Below, in pieces: positions 25,456-36,060 of a stretch of DNA of 64,000 bases. Both the position numbers and the translations under genes were made by a program. Each line of letters opens with the position of its first letter. Position 1 is the first letter of the stretch. The notes beneath the pieces were generated by a model that was not told the DNA's origin, ran no database searches, and saw only the letters and a program-made list of their open reading frames with translations. The DNA is from Acheta domesticus (lineage: Eukaryota > Arthropoda > Insecta > Orthoptera > Gryllidae), in assembly GCA_031308135.1 (NCBI GenBank), contig JAHLJT010000631.1, positions 177,264,667 through 177,328,666 on the forward strand. The letters run 5' to 3'.

Positions 25456-25800
25456 CACTACATTACGACTAAAGATGTTATGAGTCGGCTGAGTATAAAA
25501 TCTACTCCAGGTTGCAACCAGCTACCTAAGGAACAGATCTAGGAACTGTCGATGTCTCTACAATACTTTGCGCAAAATGTGGGCAGTTCCAAATAAAGCA
25601 AATTTTTGCACTTACCAGTCTTTTGATTTACCTGGGAGTTGAGTTTAGCCAAGTTCTTAGACAAAGTTTGCGGAACAAATCCTAGAGCTCCTATGACTAT
25701 CGGAACGACCTGTGCTTTTACGTCCCACATTCGGCTGATCTCGATTTTCACACTCTTGAATTTAAGATTTCTCTGCCTCCTTGGTTAGGATGTTTTGATC
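25406..25800 (-). mobile_element. LINE 3'-end fragment with (AAT)n tail
   Basis: The minus-strand frame (25751-25539) begins KIEISRMWDVKAQVVPIVIG and continues ALGFVP.TLSKNLAKL. This matches a reading frame I know from the 3' portion of non-LTR retrotransposons, where EISRMW..K..VVPVVIGALG is typical. The frame stops and the sequence runs to a long ATT/AAT tract (25406-25454), which on the minus strand is the 3' simple-repeat tail. A second ATT-rich tract follows at 25811-25857. The element is heavily 5'-truncated; the clade is not assigned. Confidence 0.55.
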
Positions 25801-25859
25801 GCAAAGTTATTATTAAGTTATTATTATTGTTGTTATTATTATTATTATTATTATTAATA

Positions 25860-26639
25860 TGCGTGCATTTATTCTAGATTTTTGAAAAGTTTATTTTCAT
25901 TGATTGTAAAAATTACCATTTACAAATGTTCAGGATGAACATCCGCGTCATGATATTTAGTGGTTTAACTCAATTGGTAGAGAAAATAGTATTACTAAAG
26001 ATAAAGTGGTTCCAATTACTTTGCAACTCGCTAAATTTCTAATTGTGCTAATTGTGCCACATTTTGGTACACATTCATCGGCGGTAGGTTATTTTCTCAG
26101 ACAAAAAGTCAATTCAAAACGATTACAACGAATGAAAGTGCGGAAAGAGCTGTAAGGATCCTCAACAGAAAAGCGCTTCCTGCAAGGAGGTATAAAATAT
26201 ATTTTTATATATTCTGCAATTTTCGGTAGTTATTTGCTTCATAAGTCAGATAGTATTATAACAGAGAAGAAACAGTCAGTTATATGTAGTTCACTTGTAA
26301 TAAAATTGAAACTCGACAAGATTTAGAAGAAAACTTTCTAATGAATGTCTACAACTCTTAATGACTTTGCAGTTTTAAATCAGGCCAAACTCAGATGAGT
26401 TTCAGATTCAGAAACAAGAAAATAAAAGGTGATATTTCAAGAAATCTAAGATAGCTAACTGCAGTTTGATTGCTGTACATTAGAAAGAAAGTGCAAAAAT
26501 CTTAGGGTTCAGATCTGAATAAAAATGATAAAAAAGAAAATGACACCGATCGACACGTTTAATGCAAAGTAAAAAAATCTTACAGAAAATAAAATGAACA
26601 ACCTGTTTGCATGAGGTGACGTTTAAATGCATTTGCTGA
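25860..26639. other. AT-rich intronic stretch, no gene found
   Basis: Nothing recognisable between the LINE fragment and the GC-rich block. Confidence 0.4.
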
Positions 26640-26969
26640 GAACTACAAGTCGAGGTCTCCCGGCCTGTGCGGAGGAACGCCGGTTCGCCCGCCCCGGGAG
26701 CCGGTCGGGCGAGCAGATCGCAAAATGCCAGAACGGGCTTCCCGTGGCGTTTACAGCCCATTGGAACCTCAGGAGGCGCTCCTGTCCTTCTGTTAGCCGC
26801 GCAGCGCGGCGCGGCGCGGCGCGGCGCGGCGCGGCGGCGCACCAGCCGAGTGTACACAAAGCGGCGGCGGCGGCGGCAGCGTCCGCTGGCGTGGCCGGGA
26901 GGGCGGCCAAAGAAGGCTTTAGTGCGTGACGGTGTTATTGTCCACCCCCTCGCGGGCGGGCAAGCAGCA

Positions 26970-27006
<37 letters not shown>

Positions 27007-27166
27007 AGGCGGAGCCGGCGCTGGAGGCTCTCCCGTGGGAACCCGCCGCCGCCGTGGGAACCAGCGCCACCCGGTCCACGGGCGCCAGGAATCCGACGCA
27101 GAGGAAGGTAGCGCCGCGCGGAGAGAGAGAAGCAGGCGATGACGCAACGAGGATTAAGAAAACCGG
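26640..27166 (+). promoter_or_regulatory. GC-rich, CpG-dense block upstream of a candidate promoter
   Basis: An abrupt GC-rich island in AT-rich intron with tandem GCGCG words (26803-26833), a CGG tract (26862-26878) and a second CGG/GGC tract (26970-27007). All six frames stay open for long runs because AT-rich stops are absent. The poly-Ala, poly-Arg and poly-Pro ORFs are compositional and I do not call them genes. It leads directly into the TATA box at 27167. Confidence 0.45.
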
Positions 27167-27262
27167 TATAAGAGATGCAATATACACCCCGCCGCAATCA
27201 GCCTTTGCAATTTAGGAGAAGCGCCGACGCCGCCATGTCGATTGCGAGGCCTAAGGAATCTG
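27167..27262 (+). promoter_or_regulatory. candidate TATA promoter and first exon (possible alternative ETS start)
   Basis: TATAAGAG starts at 27167. An initiator-like TCAGCC places +1 at about 27200, a spacing of about 33 bp. A short leader ends in GCCGCC directly before ATG at 27235, a strong start context. The frame reads MSIARPKES plus one base and meets a donor-like GTAATT at 27263; the unspliced frame hits TAA at once. The donor phase is 1, which fits the phase-1 acceptor of ETS exon 3 at 33816. Splicing there would give a short isoform with AT-hook and ETS domain only. This is inference from sequence alone; a separate nested gene is equally possible. Confidence 0.35.
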
Positions 27263-30200
27263 GTAATTAAATTTCATTTGGATCGTCTCTGGAGAAAATG
27301 CAACTTCATTAAATTGTTCCTTCAATTCGATTTCTCCTGGAAACATTTTTAGGAATGTAAATGGAAATCTTCGTAAAAACTTGTAATACACTTGACAACG
27401 TAGTCAGTTATACGGATATCTTATTAACACTACCGGTATTTTGATGCTCTTAATAAAGATAAAATTTCGATTTTTCATTACAATTTATGTAATGTGATAG
27501 TGTCATACTACTTAAGGAAGTTGGATTATTGAAATGTGAAGTTTTTATAAAAATAAAGTGCCAAAAGATCCTTCCGATCGAAGATAAAGATAATTTGTTA
27601 AACGCAGTATACTGCCAACAAAAATTATCAGTTCTACTTGCTCCATCATTAATTAATCATTAATTATTTATGATATTTTTGATTTCTCTCTTTCTCTTTA
27701 GTTTACTTATTGATGGGATGTTTCCTTGCGTGAATTACATTTTAGAGTGCATTCCAAACGACCAAAATCTAAGCCATTTTGACAATTTCTGCATTATAAT
27801 TCGAACCTTAAAGGTGAATTGAGAATAATGCGGTCGGGTTTCTGAGGTTCATATTTTAGCATCGCAAACAAATTTCAATGACATAACTGGGACAAAGGAA
27901 AATTCTGAAATTTAGGTGGTGAAAAGTGGACAGTAATTCCTAAACGGGCGGGCTGGGACGGCACCTGTCATTTCCTGGTTTGCAAATTAACTTGTTCGAG
28001 ATGAATGGTAAATACAAGTTGTACAATATTTAACTAAGATCCTGCATTTTCTAGATTCTTTAGGAATTTTTACCTTTGTGTACTCAATTTGTATCATATT
28101 CTTATCAGACAACACTTTAAAGCGACACGGAAATACGTACGTATTTTTATTTCCTATAAAATCGTGCGATTTACTTTGCACAAAATCAGATGTAGGTGAT
28201 ATATTGAGTCACTCTTTACCTAATACATTCCTGCTCCGACCAGGAAGAACGGAGCTCGCGATAAAAGAAGATTGCGGAAGTACGAATACTTGTATGTACA
28301 GAGTAAGTGACGATCTGAAATACGGAAAAGAATCGAGAAAGGTTCTCTTTTCCGCGTCTAAAATTTATCAAAAGTTTGCCAACTTTGGAGTGAAAATCAC
28401 AAGACGTCCTACGGTAGAGATTGAATATTAGTTATGTGGGCTGTGAACAGAAATTAATGAGCTTGAATATATTGACAACGTTAAGAAGAATGAAACAGAA
28501 GGCAACGAGAAAAATTAAAATTGAAATGACGCCTTAAACGTTTTCAGATGTAAATTAAACTATTACACCTCCTGTCATAGTTTGTTCAAATACATAAATA
28601 TAATTGTAACATTCACATTTACGCGAGATTTGGTACCTCAACATCTGCAAGTAATTCGCATTTTCTACTCATTACGCAATTTTTACCTGTTAATCACCAC
28701 TTGACTAAAGGGTCCTTTGCTGGTAAATGCTACATGTGTACCTACACATCGTTTCAAGTAGATAACCTCGGATAATGAACTCTGTGAAAGTTTTCCGTGT
28801 ACTCATTCTGCAAACAATCTCTGTATTATGGCCTCTTCTCTACTCATTCCGCAAACAATTAGTACGTTCCCTTCTGTTTTTCAGCTTGTCAGTTTAAATA
28901 ACGCGAAGAGGATGGACCTTGATGCGGCAGGCTCCTCGTACTTTGGGCAGCCCTGATGTAAACACATGCCAACTCTGCGGACCTGCGCGGGGGCGATCCT
29001 CGGGTGAAGTGGTATCAGTTCCGTGTGGCTATCGAACAAGGAAAACCTAAGCGGTCTCCGATACACTCAGCAGCAGCAGCAGAGGCGACGCCGTGATTTT
29101 GCAGCAAACTTTGCCCTGTTATCTTGCGAATCGCATTCCTCACTTCTGCTCCTCTCGTCAAAACAGGAAAATCACCACGCTTCATCTCTTTGCTGAACAC
29201 ACAGCAGACAAGTGTAATCTACAAAAACTCCCACACGTACTGTGTGGGAGGCAACTTGACTCCCACACGTACGTGATAATAGCAACATTTGACGCTCTAT
29301 TATATCTTACCAGCACACGTATTTATTTAAGAGAAGATATTATTGACTGATAGTTTTCGTTATAATGTTGATGCTAATGCTGATGTTAATGTTAATGTTG
29401 AATCTTTTGGCTCTTTCATCGACCCCACTCAACGCGGCTTCCCTAATGCTCCCGTTCTCCTCAAGCGGACTCCACGCCGTGTCGCCGTTGGCAGATTTTC
29501 TTCATTGCGATGTCGAGAAGAAACTCTCCCTCACCTCGGCTGTTAGAGGAGGCTGGTAGGCTTATTTCTGGCCTGTTCTGTGCTTTAGTTGCCGGAGTAC
29601 TCGACAGGCCCATCTCGCTCGTATATAACCGGTACGGGGGAGAGTACCTATGGTATGGAAGGAAGAGGATTTCAATGGTGGTACTTGGTGGGTGGGGAGG
29701 AAAACATACTACCTCCATATCTTTCGTGGAATCCCATCTCACAGCGCGGACGTAGTTGAGCCCAAATCACTCAAACCTGTGCGTCACTCAGGTTGAAAAG
29801 GAATGGAGGGATGAGGGAGAAAAGGTGATTCATGATTATTGGAAGAGCGTCATCATTCCACAACACGCAAACGAACAACTACGCCCAAAAGCGGGTGTAG
29901 AATGTTTACGCATCATTCGATTTTGCCCTGTAAAATAATAAGACCTGCGCAAGTAGTAGTAAGCATGAAATTTTCCCTTGCTTTTGTCAAGACTCTATAA
30001 TCTCTTCAATTGAGGCGACTCACTTGTATTCTCGCACGTTTTTCCTCTTCTGCTGAAGAACATTGAGGAAAGTTGACTCAAGTGTAGATGTTAACGTAAG
30101 TGTAGATGTAGGCGTGGATGCATGCACGTGAATACATCGATCTTTAAATCACTGCTTGTGTTTTCCTCATCAAAATAAATTACCATTCGAAGAAAATTTC

Positions 30201-30430
30201 TATATTTTTTTCATGTTTGACGACGACAGAATAAGGAACTACAATAGTTTTGAAAGTACAGACTATAGCATACACGGCAACCCAGAAAAATTGGTGTATT
30301 GTTGCTAAAAGATTATTATTTAATTTACGGGTGTTTGTGAAAATTGCATCACAAAAAGGAATGGTCGGAATCACTTAAAAAGTGGTGGATGTGTAGTATA
30401 GTACATTCATAAGAAGTGATAAAATTTGTG
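27263..30430. other. intronic stretch with small hairpins, no gene found
   Basis: The plus-strand frame at 28078-28431 (about 117 codons) has an ordinary residue mix but no motif I recognise. About 29366-29400 is a short TGATGT/TAATGT tandem. A perfect small hairpin lies at 29229-29251. Confidence 0.35.
29229..29275. repeat. perfect hairpin followed by a repeat of its left arm
   Basis: CTCCCACAC (29229-29237) pairs perfectly with GTGTGGGAG (29243-29251) around a 5-base loop. The left arm plus loop recurs as CTCCCACACGTACGTG from about 29260. The pattern suggests a template-switch event. It is not a bacterial-type terminator. Confidence 0.6.
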
Positions 30431-31570
30431 TAATGATGGCATGCACGTTGGCCTAGTAGTGTCCTCCTTTGTGTGACATGTCAAGTCAATGTTATGCCAC
30501 ACTCAGTCGGTAAAGAGCCATCAAACGATGTGAAAACATGTAAGCAAGTGCCGGTATGCCTCGTCCATGCAAAAAGCGTAATATCAGCAGTCTGAGTGAG
30601 TTCGAATGGGGCAGAATGATCGGTTTCCGGGAATGCGAGTTTTTTCGTACCGTGACATTGCGGCTCGAACCGGGCGCGCAGCAACGACAAGCGGATAGAG
30701 AAGGGTCGTACACAGAGACGAGCGGGTACTGGATCACACAATGTGACCTCAGCCCAAGACGATCCCCATCTTGTCCGCATGGCTGTAATCGGCAGAACGG
30801 CGTCGTCCAAAATGTTGGCTTGACTTTGGAGCACTACAACGGGTGTGGTCATGATTCCACGCTGTCTGCTGAGGGCTGGACTGGTGGCACGCATACCACT
30901 GCTTCGTATTCCGTTGACCAGAAACCGTCAACCAGAAATAGACGTGAACGTGAAGTGAACGTGTTCACTGGTGTGCTGAGTGGCAAAATGTAGATTTTCG
31001 GACGACTCCCGCTTTCATTTGTGCTACAGCGATGGCCGCGTACGTGTTCGGTGCTACTTAGTGATCGCAATCCGCCAGCCTGAATTGTTCCACGTTCCTA
31101 GCGGACAAAAGCCAATTGTGATAGTTTGGGGCGTCGTTGCCTACAATGTGTGATCTCACCTCATAAGTATTGAGGGCAATCTGAACAGCAACCGTTACAT
31201 CAGGGAGGTTTTAGAGCCCGAGGTATTTCCCCTCCTTGCAAACAGCTCCACATGCCATATTTCAGCAGAACAATACCCGGAATCATGTGGCGAGGAATGT
31301 GCACGCTTTCTTGGAAGAATAACGGGTACCACTGCTTCCCTGGCCTGCACATTCGCCTGACATGTCGCCCATCGATATGTCTTGGATATAATCGGTCGGC
31401 AACTTGTTCGTTCTAGTCCTTCTGCAGCCACTGTTGATGCTTTGTGGTCACGCATAGAAACCGCGTGGCAGCATCTTACCCAGCAGCAAATTCCAGGCTC
31501 TTATTGTATTCATGCTAAGACGTTTAGAGGCTAGATGAAAGCGCGGCAAATTGTCTTTTAAAACAAAGGT
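30430..31570 (+). pseudogene. degenerate Tc1-like transposase
   Basis: The frame opening at 30556 (MPRPCKKRNISSLSEFEWGR, then MIGFRECEF) matches the N-terminal helix-turn-helix of Tc1-like transposases (SEFERGRIIGFREAG..). Later pieces in shifted frames keep family landmarks: GSYT near 30705, NRYIREVLEPEV near 31187, a DNARPH-type region decayed to EQYPESCG near 31270, and ATVDALWSRI.TAWQ..TQQQI near 31430. Several frameshifts and stops (the first frame stops at 30991) make it non-functional, and the catalytic acidic residues are not all recoverable. I could not place terminal inverted repeats. It lies in the intron between ETS exons 2 and 3. Confidence 0.8.
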
Positions 31571-32810
31571 TTCAAAATCAAGTTCCAGTCATAGCGATGA
31601 TGGTAAATTTATTATAAACGATGCTGAGAATGATTACTACTCATTAAAGGTATTGATATGTTAATATTTATTATTTCTTCACTTAACACGTTTTTATGTC
31701 TTGATGCTCTTTTCGTAGGTAACTGAAATGGTAGTTGTGTACGAAAGTTCTCAAGGAGGCGGAAAGCGAGATCTTCCCGTCTGTCTGATGTAAACACTTT
31801 GCTGCCAGCCTCCCAATGTAAAAACGAATACTTTTGCAATATCACATTGTTCTTTTCTCATCCACTTCTCTTCCATAAGTCATTACAATTTCCTGGATGC
31901 TGAGACCTGATACAGAACTTAAACGTACGTAATTTAGTCGTGAATTTGTGGTGTTTCTGTCTTAATGAAATAATTTTCCATTGTAAAAATTCAGTAAAAG
32001 ATCTATGCAGCTGTACTTTAAACCCCTCAAGCTCAATGTCAAAGAACCTAAAGCGGGTAGGAGTTTAGAACTCTTAGTGGACTTTGGCGCAAAATTTTCC
32101 GTTTAATCCTTCGCAAAAATTATGTTAACTTAAAAGAATGTTGAGTTAAATACTTCTTTTCTTAACATACTCTGCATTTCTAAATAATAATACAGTATTA
32201 ATCATAAGTGTGAGATCTGCATGTAGTTACTGTTGCAGTTCATTAGAAATTAACAATTTACATGGAACAAAAGTCAGATTTCGTGTAATCTACCCAAATT
32301 TTAAAATCTAATTTGTAACTCAAAAACCATTGGAATCACTCATTTCTGTTTAAACATATTTTGTGCTCTCCTCGAACATCTTGGCCTCCTACCCGGGGGA
32401 TTGAGCCGCTAGGTTGGCCGTTATTTACAGTCTGACTAAAGACGTTCAGCATTCTTTTATCGGATCCACAACTTTCCTAGTTTGATGATTTGAAATTTAA
32501 TTCGTCGTAATTTTTCGGTCATTTCAACAATGCACTCAATATTAGGAAGTGAGTGTCCAACGAGTTACACTTGATTCTATGCTGTGTACTTTCTGCAGGT
32601 AGAGAATGCACTATGCAGAATTGTTCATCGACCTTTGTAAGTTAGTTCAATGAATACATACCACATAAGTAAGTAAAAAAATAATTTTTGAAATCTCTCT
32701 AAATTTCGCCACAGAGGTATCCCGAGGGAATCTTTGGCAATATGTTTGCCACACTGACCAACAATCTCCCCAGCATCCAATAATCCGCGCCACTACACAG
32801 AGCAGCTTAG
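31571..32810. other. AT-rich intronic stretch, no gene found
   Basis: No recognisable coding or mobile feature. Confidence 0.4.
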
Positions 32811-32811
32811 A

Positions 32812-33793
32812 CGCCTCAGGGCATCAACTGATGTCACTGCAATGCCTTTGCCCGGGCGGCTCTAGGGTTCGTGTCCTACTAGTGGGGGTGGGGACTTTTC
32901 GTTACGGACTTCTACTTCAAATTCAGCCGCTCTCTGGTGGAGAATTTTACCTCCAAACTGCTCTGATCGGTAGTTCTCCGAGGTTTCTACGATAAACAGC
33001 AGTCGAATACCGGAACGATATCCTAACGAACGGGCCACGAACCGCGCGCGATCTTTCCTTCCTCTGCTGTCTCCTACACTGAAAAAAAGTTTCCGCACAC
33101 TGTAATATGGTTGTTTCAACCAGAATCCATTGACTTTGAAACCGATATTTTAATTTTAGCGTGTATTTTATATGAAGGCCCTGCGACATTTCCAAATTTT
33201 CAGAAAAAGTGGCTCCATCGCATTTGATTAAATTTCGTTGTTGGATAGTGTAAAGGACGTTTAAGAGAATTGTGCATGTCTCATGTTCGTTAATAGTTCG
33301 TTAATTAATAAAAGTTCAAAATTTTTTCGAAGTCTTCCTACGAATAAAATATAAAAGATAGAGATTTTTTCCTTAATGTAATTTGTTCTTTAAAGATGAA
33401 TTTTGATATAACATCATGTACAATTTATTTTAAAAATTTGAGTACTTTCGCGTAATTTTGAAAATACGAGAGAGAAAGTACGCGCTGTTTTAGCACTTGT
33501 TCGCCATGTTTTATAAACTTGTATTTCACCCCTTACTTACTTACGTACTAAGAATCACATCCACTACACTGTCTCACATGACAGGAGACCAGTCGGGAGC
33601 TCAGAGCTTGTTTCGTCTGAGGCGGTTCCCCGCTTGGTGAGGAAAACTAGCAAGCTGATGGGTAGGTCAGCATCGAACCTCATCTAGCGGGGAAAGAACA
33701 CCTCTACCTCCCGTGACAAAAACATTGACTACACTTTGGGAAGTAATGACCTCATCAGTTGAGGCGCCGAGAAACACGAAATAATCAATCACG
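32812..33793 (+). mobile_element. tRNA-derived SINE split by a dispersed-repeat copy
   Basis: The 5' part (32812-33075) has the tRNA-like head (ATGTCACTGCAATGCC, B box decayed to GGGTTCGTGTCC) and the body words AGTTCTCCGAGGTTTCT and ACGAACGGGCCACGAACCG. The 3' part resumes at about 33527 (CACCCCTTACTTACTTACG, GGAGACCAGTCGGGAGCTC) and runs to the ATAATCAATCAC tail at about 33793. The two halves are contiguous in the intact copies, so the intervening piece is a later insertion. The SINE tail ends 22 bp before ETS exon 3. Confidence 0.72.
33080..33525 (+). repeat. dispersed AT-rich repeat, copy 3, inserted in a SINE
   Basis: It carries the family landmarks CCGATATTTTAATTTTAGC, GACATTTCCAAATTTTCAGA, GGACGTTTAAGAGAATTGTG and GAAAGTACGCGCTGTTTTAGCAC. 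Its position inside a SINE that is continuous elsewhere gives outer limits for this copy and shows the family is mobile. Confidence 0.65.
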
Positions 33794-33815
33794 GGTGCTA
33801 TCGGCGTTTGCGCAG

Positions 33816-34217
33816 ATGTGCTGCCGGCGCTGCAGAAGCGCCAGCCGCGGCCGCCGCCGCCCGTGCTGCTGGCCATGGCGGTGCTGGAGCTGCTGGAGCA
33901 GGGCGCGGCGCCGCCCGCCGCCGCCGCCGCCACCTCCACCGCCCCCGCCGCCGCTGCTGCCGGCGCGGCGCCGCCTCCGGCAGCGCGCTCCCCGCGCACT
34001 CCGCCGAGCGCGACGTCGCTGGCGTCGCTGGCGCTGGCCCCGCCGCCGTCGCCCAAGCGCCCGCTCAGCCCCGCCTCCTCCACGTCGTCGGCCGGCGCCG
34101 CGCCCGCGCCCGCCCCGGCGCCCGGCCACGGCCCCGCCCACGCGCCCGCCGACGCGGCGCAGCCCTCCAAGCGCAAGCGCGGCCGCCCCGCCAAGGCGCC
34201 CTCCAAGCTCGACGCAG
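33816..34217 (+). CDS. ETS-family transcription factor, exon 3 with AT-hook
   Basis: The acceptor is GTTTGCGCAG (to 33815) and the donor GCAG/GTAATG (GT at 34218). The exon is 402 bp, phase 1 in and out, encoding 134 residues. After DVLPALQKRQ and a hydrophobic VLLAMAVLELLEQG helix, the sequence becomes an Ala/Pro/Ser-rich linker of about 80 residues. It ends in a clear AT-hook, KRKRGRPAK (34169-34195), which binds the minor groove of AT-rich DNA. An AT-hook just before an ETS domain is known from the ELF3/ESE subfamily. Minus-strand and other-frame ORFs here are shadows of the GC-rich exon. Confidence 0.82.
34169..34195 (+). other. AT-hook DNA-binding motif
   Basis: KRKRGRPAK contains the canonical GRP core flanked by basic residues. 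It is in frame within ETS exon 3 and about 7 codons before the splice donor leading to the ETS domain exon. Confidence 0.85.
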
Positions 34218-34301
34218 GTAATGCAGGGGACTCGGCCCACTGACTCAGCGTTTCCCAAATGCCTCTCTCAACAACACACATGCAGACGAACACGGCACTT
34301 A

Positions 34302-34515
34302 TAGTGCGATTTTTGTAACTTTGCCCCTCAAGGGCCGTCTTCGCGATGGAGTATATCACGATGTTTCTTAGTAATACCACATGGCCGCGACCGTATCAAG
34401 CAATGTCTGCAATCATGCGACTTCTAGCGGTACGGCGGAGAAAGACGCGAAATGCCGTGTGATATTCCATCGTGGCCATAGGGGCTTGAGGGGCAAAGTT
34501 ATAAAAATCGCACTA
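34302..34515. mobile_element. palindromic MITE 3
   Basis: Flanked by TA at 34300-34301 and 34516-34517. The ends are TAGTGCGATTTTTGTAACTT and its inverted partner ending AAAAATCGCACTA, and the inner CTTTGCCCCTCAAG is shared with MITEs 1 and 5. The interior (CGCGATGGAGTATATCACG, AATCATGCGACTTCTAGCGG) matches MITEs 1, 2 and 4. It begins 85 bp after the donor of exon 3. Confidence 0.85.
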
Positions 34516-34779
34516 TAATGATGCCGTCTGATAAATACTTACGTTATGCTTTTGGAACTCTAATAGTAAATACACTTACAGAATACATGTGTCACAATAT
34601 CATCTCTAAATAATTACCATTATTTTTGTGAAATTTTAACCTTATAATATAGACAAAAAAATACAAAATTTAGTAACAACAGAGTCTGCAAAATTTCGTT
34701 TTTATTAGATAAAGAACACCAAAGTCTGGAAAGCTGTTTGGAGGTGTTGTGGTAATATTCAACGAGAAACTGTTGACAC

Positions 34780-36060
34780 TTAGGTTTGCGGATATTTTCG
34801 GTATTTTAACAAAAAAGGCAGAAAATGAGGGATGATGCGTAAAGTAGAAGACGTTGGAGAAATTTCTAGATGGAGATGTAAAGTTGAATTCAGAAAATAG
34901 AAAAATAATAGTATCCTTTAGTGGAGGAAAAGGAAGAGAGAAGACTCTATTCGAAAAGTAAAAGTGTGGAGCAAGCGAGAGAATGTAAATATCTACGATA
35001 TATCTTTGAGGGAAATGGTTGGCTTGATGCGCAGAGAAAGAGGGCGGAATAGTGATCAGGAATGTAAGGGTAAATTGTTAAAAGGCGATTTATTAAGAAT
35101 TGATTGCAAATGGTTAGGATATCTGATAGGTTAAGATATCTGGTAGATTAGTTACTAGAATTTTGATGTTGGAGCAGAAGGTTGAGAATGGAAGACAAGA
35201 AGAAAGATATAGACGTGTCAGAAAAGATTTTTAGATGGTATTTCTCACTGTTTCTTTTCTGAAAAGACTATTTCTCGCTGTTTCTTTTCTGAAAAGAAAC
35301 AGCGAGAAGTAAGTTTTAAGAAAAAGCGGAAGGTATAGTATTAGGATATGAGTAGGTTTTAGAAAAGGGAAGAGGAGGAGGGAAAACGTTAGAAAAGGAT
35401 CAAAAATGGGGTCAGTAGGACGAGTTCTAGATGGGGGAGGAAAGGGTTAGGGTTCCTTGAAGGAAGAGGAGATTCTTCAAGAGTCGTAAAATTGTTAAGA
35501 GTGAGAGGGAGAGAGGTGTTAATATAAAGAAGGTGATTAAAGAGTGAAAGACATACAAGTACATTATCAGAATTTTTATTTTTAGAGAAGTAGATAGTCC
35601 AAGTAAAATGATTTCTTTAAGGAAATAGAAGGTTGTGATATACCAAGATGGGAACCTGTGATAAAGTGATCACATGAGAACATTTGATCGAGGGGCATGG
35701 AAGAAGTTGGAGAATAGATAATGTATGGAGAAGGTTCAATGATAAAGAGAGGTATTATGTGACGATAGAAAATGTGAGAGAGAAATTATGACAGAGGAGA
35801 TAAGAGAGGAAGCAGGAGGAAAAGAAGACGGGAGGAGAAAGTCTAGAAAGTATAATGATGAATAAATTTAATAAGGAAAGATGGGGTTATAAAAGATGGG
35901 GATGTGAAAAACGGGGAGTCGTGTAACTGAGGAAATAAAGGGAGAGGAATGTATGTGGGTGTGTGTGTGGAGTTTTTATTGAGGATTTGTGCAATGATGT
36001 GTATGAAACTGTATCAGCTGTATCTGTAAAGAAAGTTGAATATATTAGTTATGATGATTA
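34780..36060. other. strand-asymmetric purine-rich tract
   Basis: The plus strand is strongly A+G-rich with very few C over more than 1 kb (for example GGAAAAGGAAGAGAGAAGAC and GAGGAGGGAAAACG). It has no tandem period and no long ORF. Possible explanations are a decayed GA-rich satellite or a tract able to form triplex DNA or R-loops. No gene is seen. Confidence 0.55.
35241..35308. repeat. near-perfect 18-bp hairpin with an adjacent copy of its left arm
   Basis: TTCTCGCTGTTTCTTTTC (35272-35289) is the exact reverse complement of 35291-35308, with a single T between. About 30 bp upstream the left arm and loop are duplicated directly (35241-35267) with one difference (CACTG for CGCTG). It lies within the purine-skewed tract, and the pyrimidine-rich arms stand out there. 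Confidence 0.85.

Noticed and set aside
26480..27215. Long overlapping ORFs on both strands in the GC-rich block
   Set aside because: All six frames are open because the block lacks AT-rich stops; the products are Ala, Arg or Pro runs encoded by CGG/GCG repeats, with no domain or splice logic.
33667..34380. 237-codon minus-strand ORF opposite exon 3
   Set aside because: Antisense shadow of a GC-rich exon, extended into SINE and MITE sequence at both ends.
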